This document shows positions 24,492 to 33,520 of a stretch of DNA of 36,331 bases, one piece after another (within the stretch, counting starts at the first letter, position 1; each line of letters starts with the position of its first letter). This stretch comes from Sedimentisphaerales bacterium. Lineage in GTDB: Bacteria; Planctomycetota; Phycisphaerae; Sedimentisphaerales; SM23-30. The notes under the pieces are model-generated. The model ran no database searches, was not told where the DNA came from, and worked only from the letters and a program-made list of their open reading frames with translations. A program made the translations under genes and the position numbers. The stretch covers positions 1-36,331 of the forward strand of contig JANQJS010000023.1 of the NCBI GenBank assembly GCA_028281535.1, written 5' to 3'.

Positions 24492-27400
24492 ATGAAAACA
24501 AAAGTAAATTGTTTCTACTTGGGGATGATGAGCCTGATCATTAGTGCTGCAGCATCCTCAAATCTATTGGCTCAAGGGTCGTGGACGTCCCCTTTTTCAA
24601 CAGGCGTTGAAGCGATCCATATGACGGTTTTAGATACCGGTCGCGTATTTGTATTTTCGTACAGGGAATCAAGCAATGCTCCATGGGGAACATTTGATCC
24701 AGAAAGCCCTGCTGGAAGTTCCGCTCAGGGTAATACCAGCAATTATTTTTGTGCTGGTCATACCGTATTAGAAGATGGTCGACTCTTGATGGTCGATGGT
24801 ACGGCTAATGGAGGCATGGGGCGTTTCAATCCTGATAATGAAACTTGGTCCAGTGCTGGTAATACAGCGACCAATCAAGTTAGATGGTATCCTTCAACCA
24901 TTATCTTAGGTAATGGTAAAGCTTTTACCTTGGGTGGTACCTCCGATGGTGGTGGACCTGGTTGTAGTGATGGTGACCTGTCAGGTGAGATTTATGATCC
25001 TGCTTCAAATAGTTCTGCCTTATTGAATGGTGGAGCTAATCTCATGAGTGGGCAGGAAGCGAATGCTTATCCTCGTATTTTCCTTTTGTCTGAGCAGAAC
25101 GCAAATCCAAATATTTTTAAGGTATTCAATGCAGGTCCTTTTGCAGCATCTGAGTATTATACAATTAATACTGATAACAATACTGCAACAAAATCATCAG
25201 GTCCTACAGATGGTCCATCGCCAAACAATGGTTGTGCTAAAGGTCGTATTCAAGCCGCTTATGTTCAGCTGGATGATCTACGTATAATGGGTATTGGTGG
25301 TTTTGGATTTAATGAATCTGGATCAACTTCTAGCGTAGTCGTGATTGATGCAGAAGCACCCAGTCCAAGCTGGTCATCTCTTCCCAATCTTCCACAAGCA
25401 CGTCATTATATTACAGGTAATATTTTGGCCGATGGACGTGTTATTGTGATTGGTGGTACCAATGATGCTGAAAATAATCGTTTGCAGCCTGCTATTTATA
25501 ATCCAACGTCGAATAGCTGGTCACAGGTTGCTAGTCTGCCATTCAAGCGTAATTATCATACCTCATCTATTTTGCTACCGAGTGGCAAAATTTGTGTATC
25601 AGGTGGTGAAGATAATGGTGGTCAAGGTACATTTGGTGAAACCGATCAAATGCAAGTATATTCACCTGATTATTTGTCAGCAGGTTCTCGTCCTGTAATC
25701 AGCTCTGCTCCAACAACTGCAGGTTATGGCGCAAATATCAATGTGAATTATAGCTCAAGTAATACTGTAACTGATGTTGTCTTACGCCGTCCTGGTAGCA
25801 CGACACATAGTTTTTCTTACAATCAAATTGGTGTACCTTGTAGTTTTACAGACAATGGCAGTTCGTTAACTGTATCGATTCCATCGAATCCCAACCGCTT
25901 GCCTCCTGGTTATTACATGTTGTTTGTTTTGTCTAACAATTCAGGTACTAAAGTCCCTTCAATTGCAAAATGGATTCAAATTTCAGGTTCAGCTCCTCCT
26001 CCTGATACCACGCCTCCAACACCAAATCCTGGAACATTTTCAACCGTGCCTAGCTCTACCGGTGAAACATCAATCACCATGACCGCAACGGCAGCAACGG
26101 ATGCAAGTCCTCCTGTTGAATATGATTTTGATGAAACCACAGGTAATCCTGGTGGCAGTGATAGCCCATGGCAATCATCTAGAACATACAACGATACAGG
26201 CTTAAGTGCTGGTACTCAGTACTGCTATCGTACACGTAGCCGTGATAGTGTCGGTAACACCGGTAGTTGGTCTTCAGCGTTGTGTGCAACCACCGATGTT
26301 GTTGTCGATACCACACCACCAAGTCAGCCTGATATTTCTTCTGTTGTCGCAAATAGTGATACGCAAGTGACGGCAACCTCAACCGTTTCTACTGATGCTG
26401 AAGGCAGTAATCCGGTAGAATATCAATTTGATGAAACAACAGGTGCTGCTGGTTCTACCGATAGTGGATGGCAAACCTCAACCACCTATGTTGATTCAGG
26501 TTTGAATGCAAGCACGCAATATTGCTATCGTGTACGCAGTCGCGATAGTGCTGGTAATACCACAAACTATTCTGGCGCTCAATGTGCAACTACAAATCCC
26601 GCGCCCGATAATGATCCACCTACACCTAATCCGTTAACTTGGGAATCTATTCCAAGTGCATTAAACGATAGTGTCGTTGTTATGACCGCTTCTTTAGCAA
26701 CGGATCCTGCTGGATCAGTAGAATATCAATTCGACGAAACTTCGGGTAATACCGGTGCAACCGACTCTGGTTGGACTGCAAATCGTGTATATTATGATTA
26801 CGATCTCGCGGCCTCAACTCAATATGTCTATCGTGTTCGTGCCCGTGATTTCTTAGGTAACATCGGTACCTATTCAAGTTCTCAGGCTGTCACAACGAAT
26901 GCCAATGATGGTTTCTTAAATGTCATGGTTGGACCTGGTACGGTCTTCTTCCCTGCAAATATTACCATTCCTGTTGGTTCATCAGTTCAATGGGAATTTG
27001 TTACAGACTCAGATCACAATGTTTGGTCTGGTGTGACAGGTGGACATACCGTTTTCGATGGTAATCCTCCATGGGATGGCACGCCATCAGGCGGTACCAT
27101 GCTCTTTAGTTCGACTTCAGATCCCGTAGTAACCAATCCTGCAGGGTCATCTTATTCCATGACCTTTGATCAGGCCTTTTTGGATGCTTCAACAGGTGAT
27201 TTAGGTGTGGATGCTTATAATTATCATTGCCATATTCATGGTACAGGTTTGCATGCTGGTACGATTACCATTACCGGTGGTGCAGATAATGATCCTCCAA
27301 CACCAAACCCAATGACCTTTGCTTCTGCTCCTGCAGCTACCAGTTCAACAACAATTGCTATGACCGCAACGACCGCAACGGATCAGCAGTTAACCGCAGT

Positions 27401-30200
27401 TGAATATTTCTTTGATGAAACAATTGGGAATGCAGGTGGTTCTGACAGTGCATGGCAATCAAGCACCAGTTATACCGATACTGGTTTGAGCCCATTAACG
27501 ATGTATACTTATACCGTAACAGCTCGTGATGCCGCAGGTAATCAAACGACTGCTTCGGCAGCAGCCTCTGCAACTACGCCTGATACACCAACCAGTAATA
27601 TCTTATTAGAAACCGGTGTGGTCAGCGGCGTGGGTAATAGTTGGACCACTGTTAATTTGGGTAGCAGTTACAGTTCGATGGTCGTCGTTGCCACACCTAA
27701 TTATGATAATACCTCAGCGCCTGGTAGTGTTCGTATTCAGAATGCAACAGGTAACAGCTTCCAGGTTCGTTTAGATGCTGCCGGTGCAACTGCACCTAAT
27801 GCGGCTGATGTCTACTTCATGGTTGTTGAAGAAGGTGTTTACACTCAGGCCAATGATGGCGTGACGATGGAAGCGGTGAAATTTAATTCAACCGTAACGG
27901 ATAATGCCTCAGCAACCTGGAATGGTACAGCACGTACTTATTCAAATAGCTACACCAACCCTGTGGTATTAGGTCAAGTGATGACATACAACGATTCGGG
28001 TCACGTGGAATTCTGGAGTATGAGTACGACCCGTGCAAATAAACCTACCAGTTCTGCTTTGGCTGTTGGTAAAACCGTTAATGAAGACCCTGATAATGCC
28101 CATGCCAATGAAACGATTGGTTACATTGTCATCGAAGCTGGTTCAGGTACGATGGATGGTGTCAATTACAGTGCAGGTGTTGGTGCAGATGGTGTTGCTG
28201 GTGTAACGAATGCTCCTCCATATGCTCGTCCTGTAAGTGGTTTAAGCGGCAATGCCTCAGTCGGTATTGCGACATTAACTGCTATGGATGGTAACAATGG
28301 TGGTTGGGCTGTCTTCTATGGTGCAAACCCAATTTCCAATACCAACATCAATCTTGTGATTGATGAAGATCAATTAGGTGATACCGAACGTAGTCATACG
28401 GGTGAAGAAGTTGCCTTCATTGTCTTTGAAGATCAAGGTGGTGGCGGTGATACCACACCTCCAACGCCAAACCCAGCAACCTTTGCTTCAGCTCCAGCCT
28501 CTGCGGGAATCTCTTCAATTGCGATGACTGCTACAGCAGGTAGTGATCCATCAGGTCCTGTTGAATACTTCTTCGGTGAAACCACAGCGAACCCAGGTGG
28601 TAGCGATAGTGGATGGCAAACATCTACCAGCTATACCGATACGCTATTGTCACCAAGTACGCAGTACTGCTATACCGTCACATCTCGTGACAGTGCTGGT
28701 AACACTGGTAATACCTCAGCACAATCTTGTGCTACAACAGATGGTTTGCCTGATACCAATCCTCCAAGTTCACCTAGTGTTTCCTCCGCCGTGGCAGACA
28801 GTGATTCACAAATCACCGTTACTTCAACCGTATCGACGGATGCTGAAGGTAGCAACCCCGTTGAATATCAATTCAATGAAACCACAGGTGGTGCAGGTGC
28901 AACCGATAGCGGATGGCAGACTGGTACAACACATGTAGATGCAGGTTTGAGTGCTTCAACGCAATACTGCTATCAAGTACGAAGTCGCGATAGTGTTGGC
29001 AATACCAATGCCTATTCTGCAACGTCTTGTGCAACCACACAAGGTGGCGGCGGCGGATGTACTGCTGTGATCAGCGATGATTTCGAAGCAGGTAACTTTG
29101 GTAACTGGAATGATGGTGGTACCGATTGTATCTTACACAATGGAGCAAACTCACCTCAAGGTAGTTACTCAATTGATCTTCAAGACAATACCTCAACATC
29201 CGTGACTACAACCAATGCATTGAACTTATCATCTTATCAAGATGTTAAAGTTGATTTTAGTTATAATCCAATCAGCTTTGAAGGAACGGAAGATTTCTTC
29301 CTGGAAATCTCAACCAATGGTGGTAGCAGTTACTCAACATTGAAGCAATATGTCAACGATGTTGATTTTGTCGATACCGCTGGTCCTCAAACGGATTCAG
29401 TGACATCCTCAGGTATTTCTTTAACCTCAAACACAGTGATTCGTTTCCGTTGTGATGCATCTGGTAATGGTGATGATGTTTATCTTGATGCGATTACGAT
29501 TTCAGGTTGCGGTACTGGTACACCAGATACCGATCCACCAACACCAAACCCTGCAACGTTCTCATCTGCTCCAAGTGCCGATAGCGATACTGCGATCAGC
29601 ATGACAGCTACGACTGCAAATGATGCTTCTGGTCCAGTTGAATATAACTTCAATCACGTTAGTGGTACTCCAGGTGGCACCGATAGTGGATGGCAAACCT
29701 CAACCAGCTATACCGATAGCGGATTGAGCGCGTCAACGCAATATTGCTACACGGTTCAATCACGTGATAGCTTAGGTAATACCGGTTCAGCTTCTGCTCA
29801 GTCTTGTGCAACGACACAAGCTGGCGGCGGTGGTTGCGGCACAACCTGGGCGGCTCAAGTGAATAACACGAGTGGTATTTCCTATACAGGTTTTGTCAAT
29901 GTTGAAGCACCGGGTGCTTTCCAGAATGATGCACATTATATTGATGGAAGTGGCGGAACCGCTAACTTCTCAATCAATGGTAATGGGCTTCGGATCTATG
30001 TCTGGCGTTTACCTGATGTTGGCCAAAGTTTCACTATCTCGATTGATGGTGGTGCGGCTCAAACGGTGAGTGTCGGCACAGGTCCTGAAGATAGCTTCAT
30101 GGCGTATGAAAATACTTCATTAAGCTGTGCTACACATTCGATTGTTATTAACTCTGTTTCTGGTGAAACGCATATTGATGCTTACCAGGTACGTAATTAA
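24492..30200 (+). CDS. Secreted galactose-oxidase-like copper-radical oxidase with cupredoxin (CRO3)
   Basis: 1902 aa, the largest paralogue. The signal peptide ends SNLLAQG. The oxidase domain has Cys87, Tyr133, Tyr355-His356 and His439; the last sits in TTHSFSYNQ instead of STHGFTYNM. Three Fn3-like modules lead to a cupredoxin (about 806-930; His842, Cys913, His916, with His921 at Cys+8). Then come one Fn3-like module, the threefold lectin-like region (about 1034-1316), two Fn3-like modules, a MAM-like jelly-roll (about 1520-1675), one Fn3-like module and a divergent C-terminal beta-sandwich (about 1780-1902). The C-terminal domain differs from those of CRO1 and CRO2 (YIDGSGGTANF, ETHIDAYQVRN), suggesting altered ligand choice. 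The ribosome binding site is GAAAGGAAG. It is probably expressed with the unit 3 sigma/FecR pair. Confidence 0.88.
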   Translation: MKTKVNCFYLGMMSLIISAAASSNLLAQGSWTSPFSTGVEAIHMTVLDTGRVFVFSYRESSNAPWGTFDPESPAGSSAQGNTSNYFCAGHTVLEDGRLLMVDGTANGGMGRFNPDNETWSSAGNTATNQVRWYPSTIILGNGKAFTLGGTSDGGGPGCSDGDLSGEIYDPASNSSALLNGGANLMSGQEANAYPRIFLLSEQNANPNIFKVFNAGPFAASEYYTINTDNNTATKSSGPTDGPSPNNGCAKGRIQAAYVQLDDLRIMGIGGFGFNESGSTSSVVVIDAEAPSPSWSSLPNLPQARHYITGNILADGRVIVIGGTNDAENNRLQPAIYNPTSNSWSQVASLPFKRNYHTSSILLPSGKICVSGGEDNGGQGTFGETDQMQVYSPDYLSAGSRPVISSAPTTAGYGANINVNYSSSNTVTDVVLRRPGSTTHSFSYNQIGVPCSFTDNGSSLTVSIPSNPNRLPPGYYMLFVLSNNSGTKVPSIAKWIQISGSAPPPDTTPPTPNPGTFSTVPSSTGETSITMTATAATDASPPVEYDFDETTGNPGGSDSPWQSSRTYNDTGLSAGTQYCYRTRSRDSVGNTGSWSSALCATTDVVVDTTPPSQPDISSVVANSDTQVTATSTVSTDAEGSNPVEYQFDETTGAAGSTDSGWQTSTTYVDSGLNASTQYCYRVRSRDSAGNTTNYSGAQCATTNPAPDNDPPTPNPLTWESIPSALNDSVVVMTASLATDPAGSVEYQFDETSGNTGATDSGWTANRVYYDYDLAASTQYVYRVRARDFLGNIGTYSSSQAVTTNANDGFLNVMVGPGTVFFPANITIPVGSSVQWEFVTDSDHNVWSGVTGGHTVFDGNPPWDGTPSGGTMLFSSTSDPVVTNPAGSSYSMTFDQAFLDASTGDLGVDAYNYHCHIHGTGLHAGTITITGGADNDPPTPNPMTFASAPAATSSTTIAMTATTATDQQLTAVEYFFDETIGNAGGSDSAWQSSTSYTDTGLSPLTMYTYTVTARDAAGNQTTASAAASATTPDTPTSNILLETGVVSGVGNSWTTVNLGSSYSSMVVVATPNYDNTSAPGSVRIQNATGNSFQVRLDAAGATAPNAADVYFMVVEEGVYTQANDGVTMEAVKFNSTVTDNASATWNGTARTYSNSYTNPVVLGQVMTYNDSGHVEFWSMSTTRANKPTSSALAVGKTVNEDPDNAHANETIGYIVIEAGSGTMDGVNYSAGVGADGVAGVTNAPPYARPVSGLSGNASVGIATLTAMDGNNGGWAVFYGANPISNTNINLVIDEDQLGDTERSHTGEEVAFIVFEDQGGGGDTTPPTPNPATFASAPASAGISSIAMTATAGSDPSGPVEYFFGETTANPGGSDSGWQTSTSYTDTLLSPSTQYCYTVTSRDSAGNTGNTSAQSCATTDGLPDTNPPSSPSVSSAVADSDSQITVTSTVSTDAEGSNPVEYQFNETTGGAGATDSGWQTGTTHVDAGLSASTQYCYQVRSRDSVGNTNAYSATSCATTQGGGGGCTAVISDDFEAGNFGNWNDGGTDCILHNGANSPQGSYSIDLQDNTSTSVTTTNALNLSSYQDVKVDFSYNPISFEGTEDFFLEISTNGGSSYSTLKQYVNDVDFVDTAGPQTDSVTSSGISLTSNTVIRFRCDASGNGDDVYLDAITISGCGTGTPDTDPPTPNPATFSSAPSADSDTAISMTATTANDASGPVEYNFNHVSGTPGGTDSGWQTSTSYTDSGLSASTQYCYTVQSRDSLGNTGSASAQSCATTQAGGGGCGTTWAAQVNNTSGISYTGFVNVEAPGAFQNDAHYIDGSGGTANFSINGNGLRIYVWRLPDVGQSFTISIDGGAAQTVSVGTGPEDSFMAYENTSLSCATHSIVINSVSGETHIDAYQVRN

Positions 30201-30235
30201 TATTAGGAAAAAGTAGTATTACACACTTTTGATTT

Positions 30236-30268
30236 GGCAAGGCTCTATTTATCTAATAGAGCCTTGCC
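30236..30268 (+). terminator. Hairpin after CRO3
   Basis: A 14-bp perfect inverted repeat, GGCAAGGCTCTATT with AATAGAGCCTTGCC and a 5-nt loop, preceded by TTACACACTTTT. It is followed by TAAAATAAATTT, so it is a weak intrinsic terminator or a 3' end protector. Confidence 0.6.
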
Positions 30269-30318
30269 TAAAATAAATTTGACTCAATAACGAGTATCAA
30301 CAGATACTCAACTTTCTT

Positions 30319-30351
30319 AGCGTGGCATTTACACACTGCCACGCTTTTTTT
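30319..30351 (+). terminator. Rho-independent terminator after CRO3
   Basis: AGCGTGGCA pairs with TGCCACGCT, with a loop containing ACACAC and a run of seven T. It closes unit 3. Confidence 0.9.
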
Positions 30352-30558
30352 ATACAAAAGTCTGCATTAAAAGAAAAAGGAGCTTATCGCGACATAAATG
30401 GTTATCCTATCAGTAATTGCCTTGACTTCCAAACGCTGGCTCGTTAAATTATTCATTCTTAGCTGCTCTAAGCAGCATGAGGGTGAGAGATAACTCATAT
30501 TATATAGTGTCAAAAATAACCACTAATGATGTGAGAAAAAATCACCTTTGTTCATAAA

Positions 30559-30601
30559 GGCCCATAGCTCAGTTGGTTAGAGCAGGGGACTCATAATCCC
30601 C
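30559..30601 (+). pseudogene. Truncated tRNA-Met (CAT) 5' fragment
   Basis: GGCCCAT (5' acceptor strand), GCTC...GAGC (D arm with AGTTGGTTA loop) and GGGGA-CTCATAA-TCCCC (complete anticodon arm, anticodon CAT at 30592-30594) are all present. The variable loop, T arm and 3' acceptor strand are missing; the next bases are CAAAATCCCACC. A functional tRNA cannot form. A tRNA cut at the anticodon arm is the typical footprint of a tyrosine-recombinase attachment site. The following 100 bp (including GGTAG direct repeats at about 30675-30690) could be attachment-arm sequence, but no integrase lies in the window. Confidence 0.8.
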
Positions 30602-30716
30602 CAAAATCCCACCTAAATTAAGCACTTACAATCGCTTAAATCCCTTCTAATGTGTTTTATTGACGTTTAATTACGGTAGTTTCCTGGTAGACAAATTTTT
30701 TATATTTCTATCATGT

Positions 30717-30793
30717 CATAAGTCGATGAATAACAATGGGAAGTGGGGGTTGTTGAAACGATAAGAAATAAAATTTCAAAATGTTCCTCCAAT
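30717..30793 (+). promoter_or_regulatory. Sigma-operon promoter region, unit 4
   Basis: CATAAGTCGAT (30717-30727) and CCTCCAAT (30786-30793) occur as in units 1 and 3, but 58 nt apart instead of 46. The 12-nt difference is about one helical turn. GCATTATAAC downstream resembles a -10 box. Apart from the tRNA fragment, the 30352-30716 stretch shows no gene. Confidence 0.45.
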
Positions 30794-30859
30794 TTTTTTA
30801 TTATGAAGCACTAGCATTATAACTTTAGTCAAGACATTTAATGAAGAAAGCGAGTTAAC

Positions 30860-31405
30860 GTGTCTGAAGAACGAAACCCTGAGTCAAATAAGACCGATGA
30901 TGAGTTTACTTATCTATTACTAACGCATCAGCGTCGTTTGTATGGATTTATTCTCTCACTGGTACCTAATTTTTCAGATGCGGATGATATATTCCAAGAT
31001 ACTGTATTGGTGATGTCGCACAATTTTCATGATTTAAGTGACAAGAATAATTTCCTTTATTGGGGGTTTGGAATTGCCCGCCATAAAATCATTAAATTTC
31101 GCCAAAAGGCGACGAAATCCCCTATCCATTTTAGTGGAGATGCCTTTGATGCAATTGTTGGTGAATCCGTGCAGACATTGGACCACTTGGATGAGCGAAC
31201 CAGTGCACTTGAAAAATGCATGTCGAAACTGACTGGCAGTGATAAAGCATTGCTTAAAATGCGATATGAAAAAGGTCTTAAAATCAATCGTATTGCAGAA
31301 AAAGTCAATCGACCTGTACAGGGGATGTATAAAGTGTTTGTCAGAATTCATCTCGGATTACGTGAATGTGTAAAACGTACATTGTCGATGGGAGATGCCA
31401 CATGA
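30860..31405 (+). CDS. ECF-type RNA polymerase sigma factor, unit 4
   Basis: 181 aa from a GTG start (GTG TCT GAA), preceded by GAAGAAAGCGAG. Region 2 has RLYGFILSLVPNFSDADDIF plus a QDTV segment and FLYWGFGIARHKIIKF. Region 4 has LTGSDKALLKMRYEKGLKI and GMYKVFVRIHLGL. It overlaps the following FecR-LamG gene by ATGA. It is separated from unit 3 by a terminator and a tRNA fragment. Its downstream partner is a HAF-repeat protein, not an oxidase, so its regulon may differ. Confidence 0.88.
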   Translation: MSEERNPESNKTDDEFTYLLLTHQRRLYGFILSLVPNFSDADDIFQDTVLVMSHNFHDLSDKNNFLYWGFGIARHKIIKFRQKATKSPIHFSGDAFDAIVGESVQTLDHLDERTSALEKCMSKLTGSDKALLKMRYEKGLKINRIAEKVNRPVQGMYKVFVRIHLGLRECVKRTLSMGDAT

Positions 31406-33222
31406 TACCTGAATTTCATCATGAAGATCAACAATTATGTGCCTTATTACTTGAGTCATTGAATGGCAATATCTCATTCGATCAATTTCAAGACTTAGAG
31501 CAGCTGTTAATTTCTAAGCCAGAATATATGAAACTCTATTTGGATCTTATTTCCATTCATACCGTTCTTAGTCAGCAGGGATTGTCAAATTTTAAATCTT
31601 ATCAGCAAACAAAAGTACCGGGTTCTGAGGAATTATTACGTGAATATATTGATATGGATAAGGAGCTTTTAGACCGGCAACAGAAAAAAATTGAAAACAT
31701 CGACCGACAAAAAATAGAAAAAGCAGCTCAAGAAAGTCTTGAGGAATATCTAGGGCAACAAAAGAAATCTGAGTCTGATCCAGCACGATTTGTGTCGAGG
31801 GAAAAAAAATTAGCGACGAATCTAAACAAGCTACCTGGATTTATTAGAGCCATGGCAGCATGTCTGATCATCGCAGGATGTATATGGATCTATTTTCAAT
31901 CCGGCAGAGTACAAAATATTGCAAATGTTACGAATCAACATAATGCTCAATGGCAGGTTGAACCGTTCGCGTCATTGAAAAATAAAGAGTACATTTTAAA
32001 AAGTGGAATGGTGGATATCCAATTTTATGATGGGGCTAGGATTACGCTCGAAGGACCTGCTGAGATTACGTTTGAGTCGGCTAATGGGGCCTATTTAAGA
32101 CAAGGTAAACTCACAGCCCATGTGCCGAAAAGAACCGTTGGATTTACCATTCATACGCCTTCGGCAACATATATTGATCGTAGTACCGATTTTTCCGTTG
32201 AGGTCCAGCCTAATGGTGCGAGTGAATTGCATGTCCATAGTGGAAAAGTGGACATCATTATACTGGACAAATTCTTCGATAACATCCTGACTGGTCAGGC
32301 ACGGTCTGTTTCATCTGATGGTTATTCCATTGACGAGATCGAATATCGCAATGAGACTTCCTTTATGTCAAATGTCTTGACTGAATCCACGATGGAGCCT
32401 GATGCATCCAGTGAAGATTCTGATGAACCCATTGTTGAATTGAATCAATCAATACCAACCTCTATTGATCAAAGTAAATATGAAAAATTAATCATGGCAC
32501 ACCAACCTATTTGCTATTATCAATTTAATTCTCAGATTGATCATCCTGATGAAAATTATCTGGTATTTGAAAATATTAATTTAATTTCGGATGAGTCACT
32601 ACCAATGTGGGACAGTTCTAATAAGGTTCTTCGTTTAGATTATAGCACAAACAATGTTTTAGGTCTCAAGTGCATTCAAGAAAATAAAATGACTGAAGGT
32701 ACAATCATGTTATGGTTCAGAATAGACCATTTACCTAAACATAACAGGTTTCTTGACGTCATGTCAACCTACTCCATTGTAAAAAACCAAATGTCGATTT
32801 CAGAATTTACCTATCCTCGCGATGCTTCGAGCTTGGAGATTACCAGTGAAATAAGCATTGATTCTTACGGCACCTTGGAATTGAGATATAGTCGTGAGTA
32901 TATCGATGATACAGTAGATAATCGTGTCCTTAATAGCCAAAAATCGATTCAGGCTCAGCAATGGAATTATGTCGCTTTGACATATGATCGAGACAAAATC
33001 CTGACACTTTATATCAATGGTTCGAAACATGATGCCATGAAGATCACCAGACAGTTTCATGATAACCCATGGTTGTTTACTTTTTTCGGCATATATTTTG
33101 ATGCAGGAGTGGTATCTCCTAACGTTTCATTCAAAGGTGCTGTAGATGATCTTGCCATATTTGATCATGCAATGTCCGCAGAACAAATTGAGCAGCTTTA
33201 CAATATGGCGATCATGAAATGA
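31402..33222 (+). CDS. FecR-LamG membrane regulator (putative anti-sigma), unit 4
   Basis: 606 aa. The anti-sigma-like N-terminus (ALLLESLNGNISFDQFQDLEQ) is followed by a membrane helix (about 147-163, AMAACLIIAGCIWIYF), a FecR domain (about 210-300) and a LamG-like domain (about 367-600, with ICYYQFNS, LYINGSKHD and FKGAVDDLAIFD). The usual FecR sequence DLGTEFGVSV is here DRSTDFSVEV, and an acidic linker (ESTMEPDASSEDSDEP) replaces the shorter linker of the paralogues. The LamG domain is also divergent, so the sensed ligand probably differs. I chose ATG 31402 because of the ATGA overlap; the in-frame ATG at 31366 lies within the sigma gene. Confidence 0.86.
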   Translation: MIPEFHHEDQQLCALLLESLNGNISFDQFQDLEQLLISKPEYMKLYLDLISIHTVLSQQGLSNFKSYQQTKVPGSEELLREYIDMDKELLDRQQKKIENIDRQKIEKAAQESLEEYLGQQKKSESDPARFVSREKKLATNLNKLPGFIRAMAACLIIAGCIWIYFQSGRVQNIANVTNQHNAQWQVEPFASLKNKEYILKSGMVDIQFYDGARITLEGPAEITFESANGAYLRQGKLTAHVPKRTVGFTIHTPSATYIDRSTDFSVEVQPNGASELHVHSGKVDIIILDKFFDNILTGQARSVSSDGYSIDEIEYRNETSFMSNVLTESTMEPDASSEDSDEPIVELNQSIPTSIDQSKYEKLIMAHQPICYYQFNSQIDHPDENYLVFENINLISDESLPMWDSSNKVLRLDYSTNNVLGLKCIQENKMTEGTIMLWFRIDHLPKHNRFLDVMSTYSIVKNQMSISEFTYPRDASSLEITSEISIDSYGTLELRYSREYIDDTVDNRVLNSQKSIQAQQWNYVALTYDRDKILTLYINGSKHDAMKITRQFHDNPWLFTFFGIYFDAGVVSPNVSFKGAVDDLAIFDHAMSAEQIEQLYNMAIMK

Positions 33223-33520
33223 ATTTATAGTGGTTCTATACTTGTATGAGTCTGTGTTAATTATTTTTGTACCTTTGTAAATGACAAAATCTAAGACATA
33301 AAGAAACGACAAAGTATTTTTGTGTGTCATGGGTAGAATGAATCCTACTGTTCATGACGAAATAATAATTTACTTACTCTGCTAGCATCCTGATGTGTTA
33401 GCCAGCCCAAAGGATTCAATCCGTTTTAAATGATGTTGCGTAACTAGCCCAGAGATTTTGCGCGCTTATTTTTTAGTATTTAAATCGTGAAAACATTAAT
33501 TCAATTTCAAGGAGTGTCAG
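33223..33520 (+). other. Intergenic leader region before the HAF-repeat gene
   Basis: 298 bp without a gene. It holds TTTTTGTGTGT followed by a hairpin at 33326-33358: GTCATG/CATGAC around GTAG/CTAC with an 8-nt loop. The topology recalls leader element E of the oxidase genes, but the ACCATTCTAC motif is absent. The GGTGAGTCA stem-loop is also absent. AAGGAG at 33510-33515 is the ribosome binding site of the next gene. Confidence 0.35.

Noticed and set aside
33326-33358. Hairpin before the HAF gene as a fourth copy of element E
   Set aside because: The outer and inner helices are arranged alike and a GTGTGT lies beside it, but the conserved ACCATTCTAC motif and the GGTGAGTCA stem-loop are missing.
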